Positions 20,104 through 29,206 of a DNA stretch of 64,000 nt are shown here, one piece after another (positions within the stretch are counted from its first letter, which is position 1; each line of letters begins with the position of its first letter). The translations under genes were made by a program, and so were the position numbers. The DNA lies in contig CAMJRR010000004.1 in the NCBI GenBank assembly GCA_946408345.1, positions 1 through 64,000 of the forward strand, in the 5' to 3' direction. The DNA is from an uncultured Bacteroidales bacterium (GTDB lineage: Bacteria; Bacteroidota; Bacteroidia; Bacteroidales; F082). The notes under the pieces were generated by a model, which saw only the letters and a list, made by a program, of their open reading frames with translations, was not told where the DNA came from and did not search any database.

Positions 20104-23100
20104 ATGAAAACCATTAAATTTATCGCAGTGATTGCCCTGATGATGATGGGCGGGATGACCATGAAAGCACAAGACTATCATCCTATCGTCGAGGATGGAA
20201 AACAATGGAATGTGCTGTTTTCCTATCCTTGGAATCCGCCGGAGCCGCCGCACAGGTATACCGACATTTATAAAATCGAAGGTGATACGCTGGTGGATGG
20301 CGTGCCGTACAAAGTGATGTACGCGACAAGGAACGAAGACCTTACAGGTTGGAATCTCTGGGGCTTTCTCAGAGAAACCGAGGACGGACAAGTCTTCTCT
20401 CGTAGACCTTCCACTTCTGATGAACAACTTCTGTATGATTTCTCAATGGAAGTTGGAGATACTATTTGCATGTGTGATTATGGGTATGATGAATGTTGTA
20501 TGGTCGTTGTCGAAAAGGGAGAAATCCTCGTTAATGAAGAGCCACGACAACAAATCGTGTTGGAATATCCTTTTGGTGAAACCGAGACTTGGATTGAAGG
20601 TATTGGCAGCCTTTATGGGATAATTGATTCAGGATCACATTTTTTAGTGGGAGGGTCGACTGACCTCCTTTGTTATTATGAGGACGGTGATTTGATATGG
20701 CAAAATTCCTATCCAAGTATTAATAGTTGTTATTTCGTTTATCCTTCGCAGCATGGCGATTTGGTAATTTCGCCAACAACGCTGACTTTTGAGTCGTATT
20801 ATGAATCTCAGACCATCCACCTTATTAATCAGACAGACAATCCTGTCACAATTTCAGACATTGATATTCAGCCCAACAACAATATGCTGATAGTCTACGC
20901 AACTTTTCCCCAAACTTTGCAGCCCAATCAATCTACAGAGATAGAAGTGGAATTGAATGCCATTGGTTTTAAAGGCTATCAAACCATTTATATCAACATT
21001 ACAACCTCGATTGGTAATAAGCAAGTCATCGTTAGGGTGAACGAGGAAGCTTGGGACGAAGGCCTGCAATATATACCTATGCAAGGAATTACTTTCGATG
21101 AAAACACCCCTTTGACGCAATCCTTCTACCTGCAAAACACCAATGCCCTGCAAAGCATCACGGTTTATGAGATTCGCGAATACGGCACCAACTATCTTGA
21201 AATGGTGCCTTCGCACAGCCTGCCTTATGAAATCCCGGCGGGTGGCTTTCTTGAGGTTGCGGTCACTTTGGTCAATTTCCCTGAAGAGCAAGTCGTGACA
21301 CATGCCTATTGTCGCAGTTCCGAAGGCGAAGGAAGCGGTTATTTCTTCTTTATTGCCGGAGGCCTTTCAAACGGCGGCAATGTGGTGCATAGCCTTTGGA
21401 AGCCTATCGAAATACCTGGAGTTTTTTTAGGCGCTGATGCGCAAGGAGACCTGTTCTGTAGAAATACAGATGTCTATCCTTCCACGTTGGCTCGTTCGCA
21501 AGATGATGGCGAAACATGGGAAACTGTGTTCGACGGCAGTGTTGGAAATCTCGCCGTCAGCAAAGAAGGAAGGATTTTTGTTTTCAATAATAATACGGTG
21601 ACGGTCATGTATTCTGATGACAACGGCGACACATGGCAACAAACCAACCAAATATCCTCGTGTGGTTTGATAGGTGTAGCAGGTCTATATGCTGCAACCA
21701 ATGACATTGTTGTGGGGTGGACACAAAACAGGGAAATCTTTTGGACGCTTGATGGTGGTGAGACATGGGGCTTTTCAGGCCTTGAATTCTTGGAAGAACA
21801 CCAAGAAATCAGCGACCTTCTCGTCAGCGAAAACGGCGATGTGTATGTCAGTGTTTGGTACTACATCGGGCCTAACATCGGTGTGTATCATTCCACCCTC
21901 TCCGATATGCAGAATTGGGAAATTGCTGCTTTTGAGAATGTTGGCATAAAGGACATGGCATTTGACCCCGAGGGCAATATCATTTGTGCCGTGAATTTCG
22001 GAGGCGAATTTTCGGGCTTCGAGCATGTGCCGGGGTTTTATGCCTTTTGGTCCAATCGTGTGGCCGTTGCCGACAATGGCATCGTTTACAAGACTGCTAT
22101 GACCATGTATGACAATGTGGTTTTGGCCTATTCTTTGGACCACGGCGAGCATTTCTACAACACCATCGAGAACCTTCCTGTGTCGGCACCCGCCCCTGGT
22201 GGTGAAGACGGCTTCCTCTCCAAAAGCTATGACAATCATCTGTATTTCTTTGGCAATGAGCAATACTGGAAGAGCATCCCCAATGCCGACGACGTTCCCA
22301 ATGTGATTGCTTTCCCTTCGGAATGGTACTACGAAATCGAGAACGAGAACGGCAGCATCACCTACCAATACATGTATCAGGCGGGCGACACCATCATCAA
22401 CGATGAGCAGACGCATATCCTTGTGAAAATCAACACGCTTTACGATAAGGGGTTAAGTGATGAGGTGACGCGCGAGTATGTCTATGTACGCGACGGCAAG
22501 GTGTATTGGTGGAACAAGACCTTGGAGGAGTTTACCGTGCTGTATGACTTTGGGGCCGAAGAAGGCGACAGTTGGACGATTAAAGTCGGTACGGAAAGCC
22601 TCATCATGCATGTTGACGCGGTGGAAGAAATCGAATACGAAGGCAAAACCTATCGGATGCTGCGTGTCAGCGATGTGGACGACTACTTCAGCGGCGACAT
22701 CGTGTGTGGCATCGGTCACCTCACCAGTTTCTTCCCCGAAAGATTGATGAACAACCGAGACGGCATCCGTGTGGAAGGCCTGCGTTGCTATTGGATTGAG
22801 GACGAATTAGTCTTTAAACCCGGCGACGAGGACTGCGACGCAGTCATTAGCGACCTGCATGGCATTGAGGAGGACGGCCCTTCGACAGGCTCAGGAACCT
22901 TTACGGTTTATCCTAATCCTACCAATGGTGTTTTGTTTGTACAGACGTTGCGAGCAACGTCTCTATCGACCCAAACCTACCGCATCAGCAACCTGATGGG
23001 TCAAACCGTGCTGACAGGTCAAATCACGGCCGAAACTCAACAAATTAATGTTTCATCATTGCCTCAAGGTATGTATTTCATTACCTTTGCAGGCGAGACG

Positions 23101-23121
23101 CGGAAATTTGTGGTGCGTTAA
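20104..23121 (+). CDS. T9SS type A sorting domain-containing multi-domain protein 1 (module, Ig-like, Asp-box propeller, C-terminal module)
   Basis: Signal peptide; Asp boxes RSQDDGETWE, YSDDNGDTWQ, TLDGGETWG; shared C-terminal module EWYYEIENENGSITYQ...; CTD YPNPTNGVLFVQT...GMYFITFAGETRKFVVR. Confidence 0.9.
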   Translation: MKTIKFIAVIALMMMGGMTMKAQDYHPIVEDGKQWNVLFSYPWNPPEPPHRYTDIYKIEGDTLVDGVPYKVMYATRNEDLTGWNLWGFLRETEDGQVFSRRPSTSDEQLLYDFSMEVGDTICMCDYGYDECCMVVVEKGEILVNEEPRQQIVLEYPFGETETWIEGIGSLYGIIDSGSHFLVGGSTDLLCYYEDGDLIWQNSYPSINSCYFVYPSQHGDLVISPTTLTFESYYESQTIHLINQTDNPVTISDIDIQPNNNMLIVYATFPQTLQPNQSTEIEVELNAIGFKGYQTIYINITTSIGNKQVIVRVNEEAWDEGLQYIPMQGITFDENTPLTQSFYLQNTNALQSITVYEIREYGTNYLEMVPSHSLPYEIPAGGFLEVAVTLVNFPEEQVVTHAYCRSSEGEGSGYFFFIAGGLSNGGNVVHSLWKPIEIPGVFLGADAQGDLFCRNTDVYPSTLARSQDDGETWETVFDGSVGNLAVSKEGRIFVFNNNTVTVMYSDDNGDTWQQTNQISSCGLIGVAGLYAATNDIVVGWTQNREIFWTLDGGETWGFSGLEFLEEHQEISDLLVSENGDVYVSVWYYIGPNIGVYHSTLSDMQNWEIAAFENVGIKDMAFDPEGNIICAVNFGGEFSGFEHVPGFYAFWSNRVAVADNGIVYKTAMTMYDNVVLAYSLDHGEHFYNTIENLPVSAPAPGGEDGFLSKSYDNHLYFFGNEQYWKSIPNADDVPNVIAFPSEWYYEIENENGSITYQYMYQAGDTIINDEQTHILVKINTLYDKGLSDEVTREYVYVRDGKVYWWNKTLEEFTVLYDFGAEEGDSWTIKVGTESLIMHVDAVEEIEYEGKTYRMLRVSDVDDYFSGDIVCGIGHLTSFFPERLMNNRDGIRVEGLRCYWIEDELVFKPGDEDCDAVISDLHGIEEDGPSTGSGTFTVYPNPTNGVLFVQTLRATSLSTQTYRISNLMGQTVLTGQITAETQQINVSSLPQGMYFITFAGETRKFVVR
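22878..22899 (+). repeat. CCCTTCGACAGGCTCAGGRACC repeat, coding (linker PSTGSGT)
   Basis: Direct sequence match; recurs in five more T9SS genes and at two other sites. Confidence 0.85.
22939..22966 (+). repeat. GTAGAGACG-family palindrome (degenerate) in T9SS CTD 1
   Basis: gtacagacgttgcgagcaacgtctctat. Confidence 0.75.
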
Positions 23122-23123
23122 TC

Positions 23124-26015
23124 GTGGTAAAAGATAACAATCAAAAACATACAACCATGAAAAGATTAGTATTAACTATAGCGATTTTGGCAGGCTTCGC
23201 CCTTGGCGGCGTGGCGCAAAATGTTTGGAAAACCATCGGAATGGAAGGCGATTTTCTTGGTGTCTCCGCCGACGGCAGCATTTTTAGCAACTGGGGCTAT
23301 AGCGGCTTCCATCGCTCGCAGGATGAAGGCGCGACATGGGAACTGAACTATGATCTGAGTTATGTCAGCTCGAATCATTTTTTGGTTAGTGAGAATAATC
23401 GTATTTTCATTTTCAATGAAAACAACTACCGGCTCTATTATTCCGACGACAATGGCGACACTTGGCAGGAACAGACCTCGGGTATTTCCACCAATTGGGT
23501 TGAAGGGATATTCTCGCTTTCCAACGACACCATATTTATGGCCAACCGCAACAAGTTCTTCTGGACCTTTGACGGTGGCGAGTCGTGGAGCGAGACCCCC
23601 ATTGATTTCATAGATGATGCGCTGTTTGGTAGCATCTTGGCAGATCATGCTGGAAATGTCTATGTTAGCGCCTACAGCTGGACCTATCCCGTGGAACACA
23701 CCGGAATTTACACCGCGACTTTAGATGACTTGACCCACTGGACAATGAAAACGCAAGGCGGCGCAAGGGATATGGCTTTCGACAGCCAAGGGAACATCTT
23801 GGCCTCCAGCCCTGGGACGTTCTATTACGACAACGGCGTTTATTTTGTCAATGCCGATCGTTTTGCGCTAACAGACGATGATGTCATCTTCGCGATGAAA
23901 CGTCTGGACAATTACTGCGAGTCGCTTTTTTATTCCACCGATCACGGAGAGACCTATACGCAGTACGGCGAAAGCATCCCACAGTCACACGGCGCTCCCG
24001 ACCCAGATTTGGGGCTTCTCAAGGGTCGTGACAATCATCTTTATTTCCATTCTTTTGTTTGGGACCGCGATGAGTGGACCTATTACAAGAGCATTAGGGA
24101 AATTGATGAGATAGTGAATCCCAACATACAGTATCAGGAGGGCTGGCAGGAACTCCAAACGGGTGTTTCGGAGGATTTATATGGCGTTTACTGCATTAGC
24201 CAGACCCAAGTGGTGACTTGCGGTGAGAACGGAAAGATATTGAAGACCAGCGATGCAGGCAGGTCGTGGGATGTGGTGTACGAGAAACCTGGTTATGACA
24301 TGATACATATGGCCTTCTCTTCCTCCGAAGTGGGATACGCTTGCGGTGACTCTTGCAGTTGGGATGAAACGAACCACAAGGGTATCATAGTGAAAACGAC
24401 AGATGGCGGAGCGACATGGAATGAACTGCCGAACACCGAATTTGTGTCGCTTGACCATCCGTCATGGACCCAAAACAACAAATTCGTTGTGCTTCCTAAC
24501 GGTAATGAAAGCCTGTTGTATCTTTTCGATGACAATGGCATCCTGTGGAGCAGTGACGACAGCGGCCAAACTTTCATTTCGCATCAATTTGATTTTGGAC
24601 GTGTCGATTATTGCGAGATGTATATGGAAAATTGTTATGATTATATTGGTGGGTGCCTGCTTATCGCCGATGTAGATGCGCAATTCCAAAGACGACTCCA
24701 TGCTTTCATTACATCGGATGGTGGCGCGACCTGGACGGAAAAACTGACATTGGATTGTGATTCGTGGTATCAGTTTGCTGCACAGTTTGGTGCCTATTAT
24801 ATGGTCGAATTGTACGGCTATTTCAATAATGGCGAGAATAACCTCCTGATTACGAGCAATGGATTCGACACCTATTTCTACACCAACATGGAAAGCGGAG
24901 TTCTTGATGAATATGCAGGAGATTTCGCTCGGGCCAAATTCTCCGATTCATACGGCTGTGTCTTGATGGGAAGGGCATTGGATAAAGGCTCAATAGATTG
25001 GTCTCCGATTATGATTGAAAACGGTTGGTGGCAGGGTGAATGCGAGATGAATCACATCGGTATTCCATACTGTTACAACGATGGTATGACGCACTGCCGC
25101 GACTTGAACTGCATCGATGGCCTCGGATCCACGTTCTTCATTGCTTCGGAAGAGGGAATCGTATATAAAAATGGCATGGTTCCAGTAGGTGGCACCATCT
25201 TTCCTAATAGTTCCGAATGGTATTACGAAATCCAGAACGAGAACGGCAGCATCACTTACCAATACATGTATCAGTCAGGCGATACCATTGTACAAGACGA
25301 GCCTACACATATCCTTGTGAAAATCAACACGCTTTACGACAAGGGCGTTCACACTGAAGAGACACACGAGTATGTCTATGAACGTAACGGCAAGGTGTAT
25401 TGGTGGAACAAGACCTTGGAAGAGTTTACCGTGCTGTATGACTTTGGTGCCGAAGTGGGCGACAGTTGGAACATTTTTGTCGGCACGGAAATCCTTACCA
25501 TGCATGTGGATGGCGTGGATTTCATCGAATACGGGGACAGATACTATCCGATGCTGCATGTCAGCGACCCTGACGACATCTTCAGCGGCGACATCGTATG
25601 CGGCATCGGCCACCTGACGAGCTTCTTCCCTGAAAGGCTGATGGACAACGGTGACGGCATCCGTGTGGAGGGCCTGCGCTGCTATTGGGTTGAGGACGAA
25701 TTGGTCTTCAAACCCGGCGACGAGGACTGTGATGCGATTTATTCGGAGGTACACGGTGTGGATGAGGACAGCCCTTCGATGGGCTCAGGGACCTTTGCGG
25801 TTTATCCTAACCCGACCAACGGTGTTTTGTTTGTAGAGACGCGATTAATCGCGTCTCTACCAGACCAAACCTACCGTATCACCAATCTGATGGGTCAAAC
25901 CGTCCTTTCAGGCAATATTATCGCTGAAAACCAGCAGATTAATGTCTCATCATTGCCCGAAGGTATGTATTTCATCAGCATTGGTGACATGACACGTAAA
26001 TTTGTGGTGCGATAA
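23124..26015 (+). CDS. T9SS type A sorting domain-containing protein 2 (propeller; likely start at MKRLVLT near 23157)
   Basis: Asp boxes RSQDEGATWE, YSDDNGDTWQ, TFDGGESWS, TSDAGRSWD; shared C-terminal module; CTD YPNPTNGVLFVETRLIASLPDQTYRITNLMGQTVL. Confidence 0.9.
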   Translation: MVKDNNQKHTTMKRLVLTIAILAGFALGGVAQNVWKTIGMEGDFLGVSADGSIFSNWGYSGFHRSQDEGATWELNYDLSYVSSNHFLVSENNRIFIFNENNYRLYYSDDNGDTWQEQTSGISTNWVEGIFSLSNDTIFMANRNKFFWTFDGGESWSETPIDFIDDALFGSILADHAGNVYVSAYSWTYPVEHTGIYTATLDDLTHWTMKTQGGARDMAFDSQGNILASSPGTFYYDNGVYFVNADRFALTDDDVIFAMKRLDNYCESLFYSTDHGETYTQYGESIPQSHGAPDPDLGLLKGRDNHLYFHSFVWDRDEWTYYKSIREIDEIVNPNIQYQEGWQELQTGVSEDLYGVYCISQTQVVTCGENGKILKTSDAGRSWDVVYEKPGYDMIHMAFSSSEVGYACGDSCSWDETNHKGIIVKTTDGGATWNELPNTEFVSLDHPSWTQNNKFVVLPNGNESLLYLFDDNGILWSSDDSGQTFISHQFDFGRVDYCEMYMENCYDYIGGCLLIADVDAQFQRRLHAFITSDGGATWTEKLTLDCDSWYQFAAQFGAYYMVELYGYFNNGENNLLITSNGFDTYFYTNMESGVLDEYAGDFARAKFSDSYGCVLMGRALDKGSIDWSPIMIENGWWQGECEMNHIGIPYCYNDGMTHCRDLNCIDGLGSTFFIASEEGIVYKNGMVPVGGTIFPNSSEWYYEIQNENGSITYQYMYQSGDTIVQDEPTHILVKINTLYDKGVHTEETHEYVYERNGKVYWWNKTLEEFTVLYDFGAEVGDSWNIFVGTEILTMHVDGVDFIEYGDRYYPMLHVSDPDDIFSGDIVCGIGHLTSFFPERLMDNGDGIRVEGLRCYWVEDELVFKPGDEDCDAIYSEVHGVDEDSPSMGSGTFAVYPNPTNGVLFVETRLIASLPDQTYRITNLMGQTVLSGNIIAENQQINVSSLPEGMYFISIGDMTRKFVVR
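25772..25793 (+). repeat. CCCTTCGAYRGGCTCAGGGACC repeat, coding
   Basis: cccttcgatgggctcagggacc. Confidence 0.8.
25833..25860 (+). repeat. Perfect 28-bp palindrome in T9SS CTD 2
   Basis: GTAGAGACGCGATTAATCGCGTCTCTAC, identical to 29002-29029. Confidence 0.95.
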
Positions 26016-26023
26016 TCGTGGGC

Positions 26024-26094
26024 TGTAGGGCTGTCGTATTACGGCAGCCGCACATGGAAAACCAAGGCGGCTGCCACAATGTGACAGCCCCACA
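26024..26094. repeat. Intergenic inverted repeat of a second palindrome family (TGTAGGGCTGTC...)
   Basis: TGTAGGGCTGTCGTATTACGGCAGCCGC versus reverse complement TGTGGGGCTGTCACATTGTGGCAGCCGC, 15-nt loop. Confidence 0.85.
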
Positions 26095-26109
26095 AACCGA
26101 AACAAATAA

Positions 26110-29100
26110 ATGAATAACAATCAAAAATATACGACAATGAAAAGATTAGTATTAACTTTAGCGATTTTGGCCAGCTTCGCCTTTGGTGGCGTGGCGCAGA
26201 GCTTAGACAACACCCACTATGCTGATGCCATACAAATATGTGCTACAGGTAATCAGCCTCAGTTTCCTCTCACCGTTAATGTAGAAAATGCCGAATCGGG
26301 TCCTTATTACGGCTGTCTCTACACCCAACCCAATCCGGCTTGGTTCTTCGTCAAGATGGATGAATCGGGCGATGTCATCATTAATATCAATGCACTAAGT
26401 GATGGCGGTTTTTTTGATGTGGATTTCTGCTGTTGGGGACCATTTAGTGCACTTCCCGAAAATTCTGGAGAATTGGCGCAAGACAAAGTTGTCGATTGTT
26501 CATACGATAGTTCTGTGCCTACGGTGTGTACGATTCCAAGTGAAGCTCAAACGGGTGAATACTATGTGATGGTCGTTACTAATTATGCTAATCTGCCAGG
26601 CGACCTCACCTTTACTATAGAAGGAGGAACTGGCAGCCTTGAATGTCCTGGTACTATACAGCAAAATAGTTTGGTGATTACACCCGATACGCTGTGGTTT
26701 GAGAACAATACTGCCCAAATGGTTACCATTACTAACGAGTCCAATGAAGCGGTGGTTGTTTCGGAATTCAACCAACCCAGCAACGCCTACCCCTATGCAA
26801 CCATATATTATGAAAACCAACCCATTTACAATGTCCTGCCCTTGACCTTGCAACCCAATCAATCCATAGAGGTAGCCATCTTTTTTGTTGAGCCACCCTA
26901 TCCTGGCAAGAGCGATTATGTCAGTTCATACATTGACATTGTTTCTTCGGTAGGCAACAAAGGCATCACACTGATGGCCAGCGAATCCATTTTTGGCGGA
27001 CTGTTGTATTTTTGGGACATTTGGCTTGACGGAACGAACCCTGAGCCAGAAGTTGTTTACAACTATTACCTGTCAGACATTACCATCAATGACATTTACG
27101 AAGTAGGGACGGATTTCCTCATCATTGAAACCGCGGAATCGTTGCCCGTCAGCCTTCCGATGGTTTCGGGGTTTGAATTCACTGTAAGGTTAAGAGAGAA
27201 CTTGAAAGGTTACGTTGATACGCAAATCTGCGTTTCGACGAGTCAAGGAGACTCCTTTATCCCAGTATATATCTCAATCGCTAATGGCATATTGACCCGC
27301 GTTCCCGCTCCCTATTTCGAGCAAAACGCTTGCGACACCCGACTGGCTATCGTTTCGGGAGAGGAAACATTTTATGTCACCGTGGATGGCTTTTGGCCCA
27401 ACCCGAACTTGGATGCACTCGTTGTTCACTACGATACCATACCCATTGGTACTGCCATTGACGTGTCTGGAACCATTAAGACGATGTCAGATGAATTGGG
27501 TAATCAGTTTTATGTGATAGATATTCAAGAGACTACAGCCCATTATTACGATGCCATCACGTCCTTGCTTAAGGGGTTTGGAGAGTATTTGTATATCCAA
27601 CCTGATGTTTCTCCCTATCAAGTATATTACCTTACCATCAATGGCGAACGACAAACCTCGCCTTTGGTTTTCAATGGCGTGACGTATGAAGGCTACGACC
27701 TGCGTACTTACATCGGACATTGCAGCATTCAGACGGATTCCATCGGAAACGAGTTTATGGGCATGGAATTACAAGATATACAACCATTTAGGGATTACAC
27801 CTTCGACCTAGAAGATGGTACACTTTCCACGAATTATTGGAATCCACTCTATCTTTCTGCTCCTATTGAGGATCAGCATTTTTTGACCTTCCTATGGGGT
27901 GATTTCACGTTTCCAAGCCCATTTTATCCGATGCACAATGGCCATCTTTACAAGGAGTCGTTCATCAACAACGATATTTTCAGGGAAGGCACACACGTTA
28001 ATCTCAAAGGCATAGAGCACATTCGTTATGATATTTATGGCTCTGAGGTGAATACTGTCGAAATAGTTGAAATGGATACTGAAGAAGAAACCACTTTGAC
28101 AGGAACCATTGAAACAGCTCCTATGCCATTCAACTCCTTTATTCCTGTACCAGGAGTTGAGATTGTCTTCAAATCGAACGGAAGGAAGTATTATCTATAT
28201 AACCAGCAAGGAACATCTTACAATGGTGAGTATTTTGTCGTGGATAATGATACAATATACGAAGGTCAGGAAATCACAGCGACGTTTACTTCAAAGATAT
28301 TGATAGACAATAGATTGAATTTCTATTATCGAATCAACATCAACGAAGCCGAAGTTTTGAATCCAATCCTTCCTCCTGGTGCCGAATGGTACTACGAAAT
28401 CGAAAACGAGAATGGCAGCATCACCTACCAATACCTCTATCAGGCGGGCGACACTATTGTCCAAGATGAGCCGACGCATATCCTCGTGAAAATCAACACG
28501 CTTTACGACAAGGATTTGCATCAAGACGTGACGCACGAATATGTCTATGAGCGCGACGGCAAAGTGTATTGGTGGAACAAGACTTTGGAAGAATTTACCG
28601 TGCTATATGACTTTGGTGCCCAAGAAGGCGACACTTGGGTCACCAAGGTCGGCACGGAAACGCTCATCATGCACGTTGACGCCGTGGAAACCGTTGAATA
28701 CGAAGGCAAAACCTATAGGATGCTTCGCGTAAGCGATGCGGACGATATTTTCAGCGGCGACATCGTATGCGGCATCGGCCACCTGACGAGCTTCTTCCCT
28801 GAAAGGCTGATGGACAACGGTGACGGCATCCGTGTGGAGGGCCTGCGCTGCTATTGGGTTGAGGACGATTTGGTCTTCAAATACGGCGACGAGGACTGTG
28901 ACGCGATTTATGATGAATTGCATGGGGTTGAGGAAGACGGCCCTTCGACAGGCTCAAGTGCCTTTGCGGTTTATCCTAATCCTACCAACGGCGTTTTGTT
29001 TGTAGAGACGCGATTAATCGCGTCTCTACCAGACCAAACATACCGTATCACCAATCTGATGGGTCAAACCGTCCTTTCAGGCAACATCAACGCTGATAAC

Positions 29101-29187
29101 CAACAGATTGATGTTTCGTCATTGCCCAAGGGTATGTATTTCATCACCGTTGCGGACGAGACGCGAAAATTTGTGGTGAATAAATAA
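26110..29187 (+). CDS. T9SS type A sorting domain-containing protein 3 (likely start at MKRLVLT near 26137)
   Basis: Signal peptide; PPC-like N-terminal domain; module APYFEQNACDTRLAIVSGEETFYVTVDGFWPNPN shared with gene 4; C-terminal module and CTD. Confidence 0.9.
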   Translation: MNNNQKYTTMKRLVLTLAILASFAFGGVAQSLDNTHYADAIQICATGNQPQFPLTVNVENAESGPYYGCLYTQPNPAWFFVKMDESGDVIININALSDGGFFDVDFCCWGPFSALPENSGELAQDKVVDCSYDSSVPTVCTIPSEAQTGEYYVMVVTNYANLPGDLTFTIEGGTGSLECPGTIQQNSLVITPDTLWFENNTAQMVTITNESNEAVVVSEFNQPSNAYPYATIYYENQPIYNVLPLTLQPNQSIEVAIFFVEPPYPGKSDYVSSYIDIVSSVGNKGITLMASESIFGGLLYFWDIWLDGTNPEPEVVYNYYLSDITINDIYEVGTDFLIIETAESLPVSLPMVSGFEFTVRLRENLKGYVDTQICVSTSQGDSFIPVYISIANGILTRVPAPYFEQNACDTRLAIVSGEETFYVTVDGFWPNPNLDALVVHYDTIPIGTAIDVSGTIKTMSDELGNQFYVIDIQETTAHYYDAITSLLKGFGEYLYIQPDVSPYQVYYLTINGERQTSPLVFNGVTYEGYDLRTYIGHCSIQTDSIGNEFMGMELQDIQPFRDYTFDLEDGTLSTNYWNPLYLSAPIEDQHFLTFLWGDFTFPSPFYPMHNGHLYKESFINNDIFREGTHVNLKGIEHIRYDIYGSEVNTVEIVEMDTEEETTLTGTIETAPMPFNSFIPVPGVEIVFKSNGRKYYLYNQQGTSYNGEYFVVDNDTIYEGQEITATFTSKILIDNRLNFYYRININEAEVLNPILPPGAEWYYEIENENGSITYQYLYQAGDTIVQDEPTHILVKINTLYDKDLHQDVTHEYVYERDGKVYWWNKTLEEFTVLYDFGAQEGDTWVTKVGTETLIMHVDAVETVEYEGKTYRMLRVSDADDIFSGDIVCGIGHLTSFFPERLMDNGDGIRVEGLRCYWVEDDLVFKYGDEDCDAIYDELHGVEEDGPSTGSSAFAVYPNPTNGVLFVETRLIASLPDQTYRITNLMGQTVLSGNINADNQQIDVSSLPKGMYFITVADETRKFVVNK
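28941..28962 (+). repeat. CCCTTCGACAGGCTCA repeat, coding (3' part diverged)
   Basis: cccttcgacaggctcaagtgcc. Confidence 0.75.
29002..29029 (+). repeat. Perfect 28-bp palindrome in T9SS CTD 3
   Basis: GTAGAGACGCGATTAATCGCGTCTCTAC. Confidence 0.95.
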
Positions 29188-29206
29188 AAATCAAAACACA
29201 AACAAT

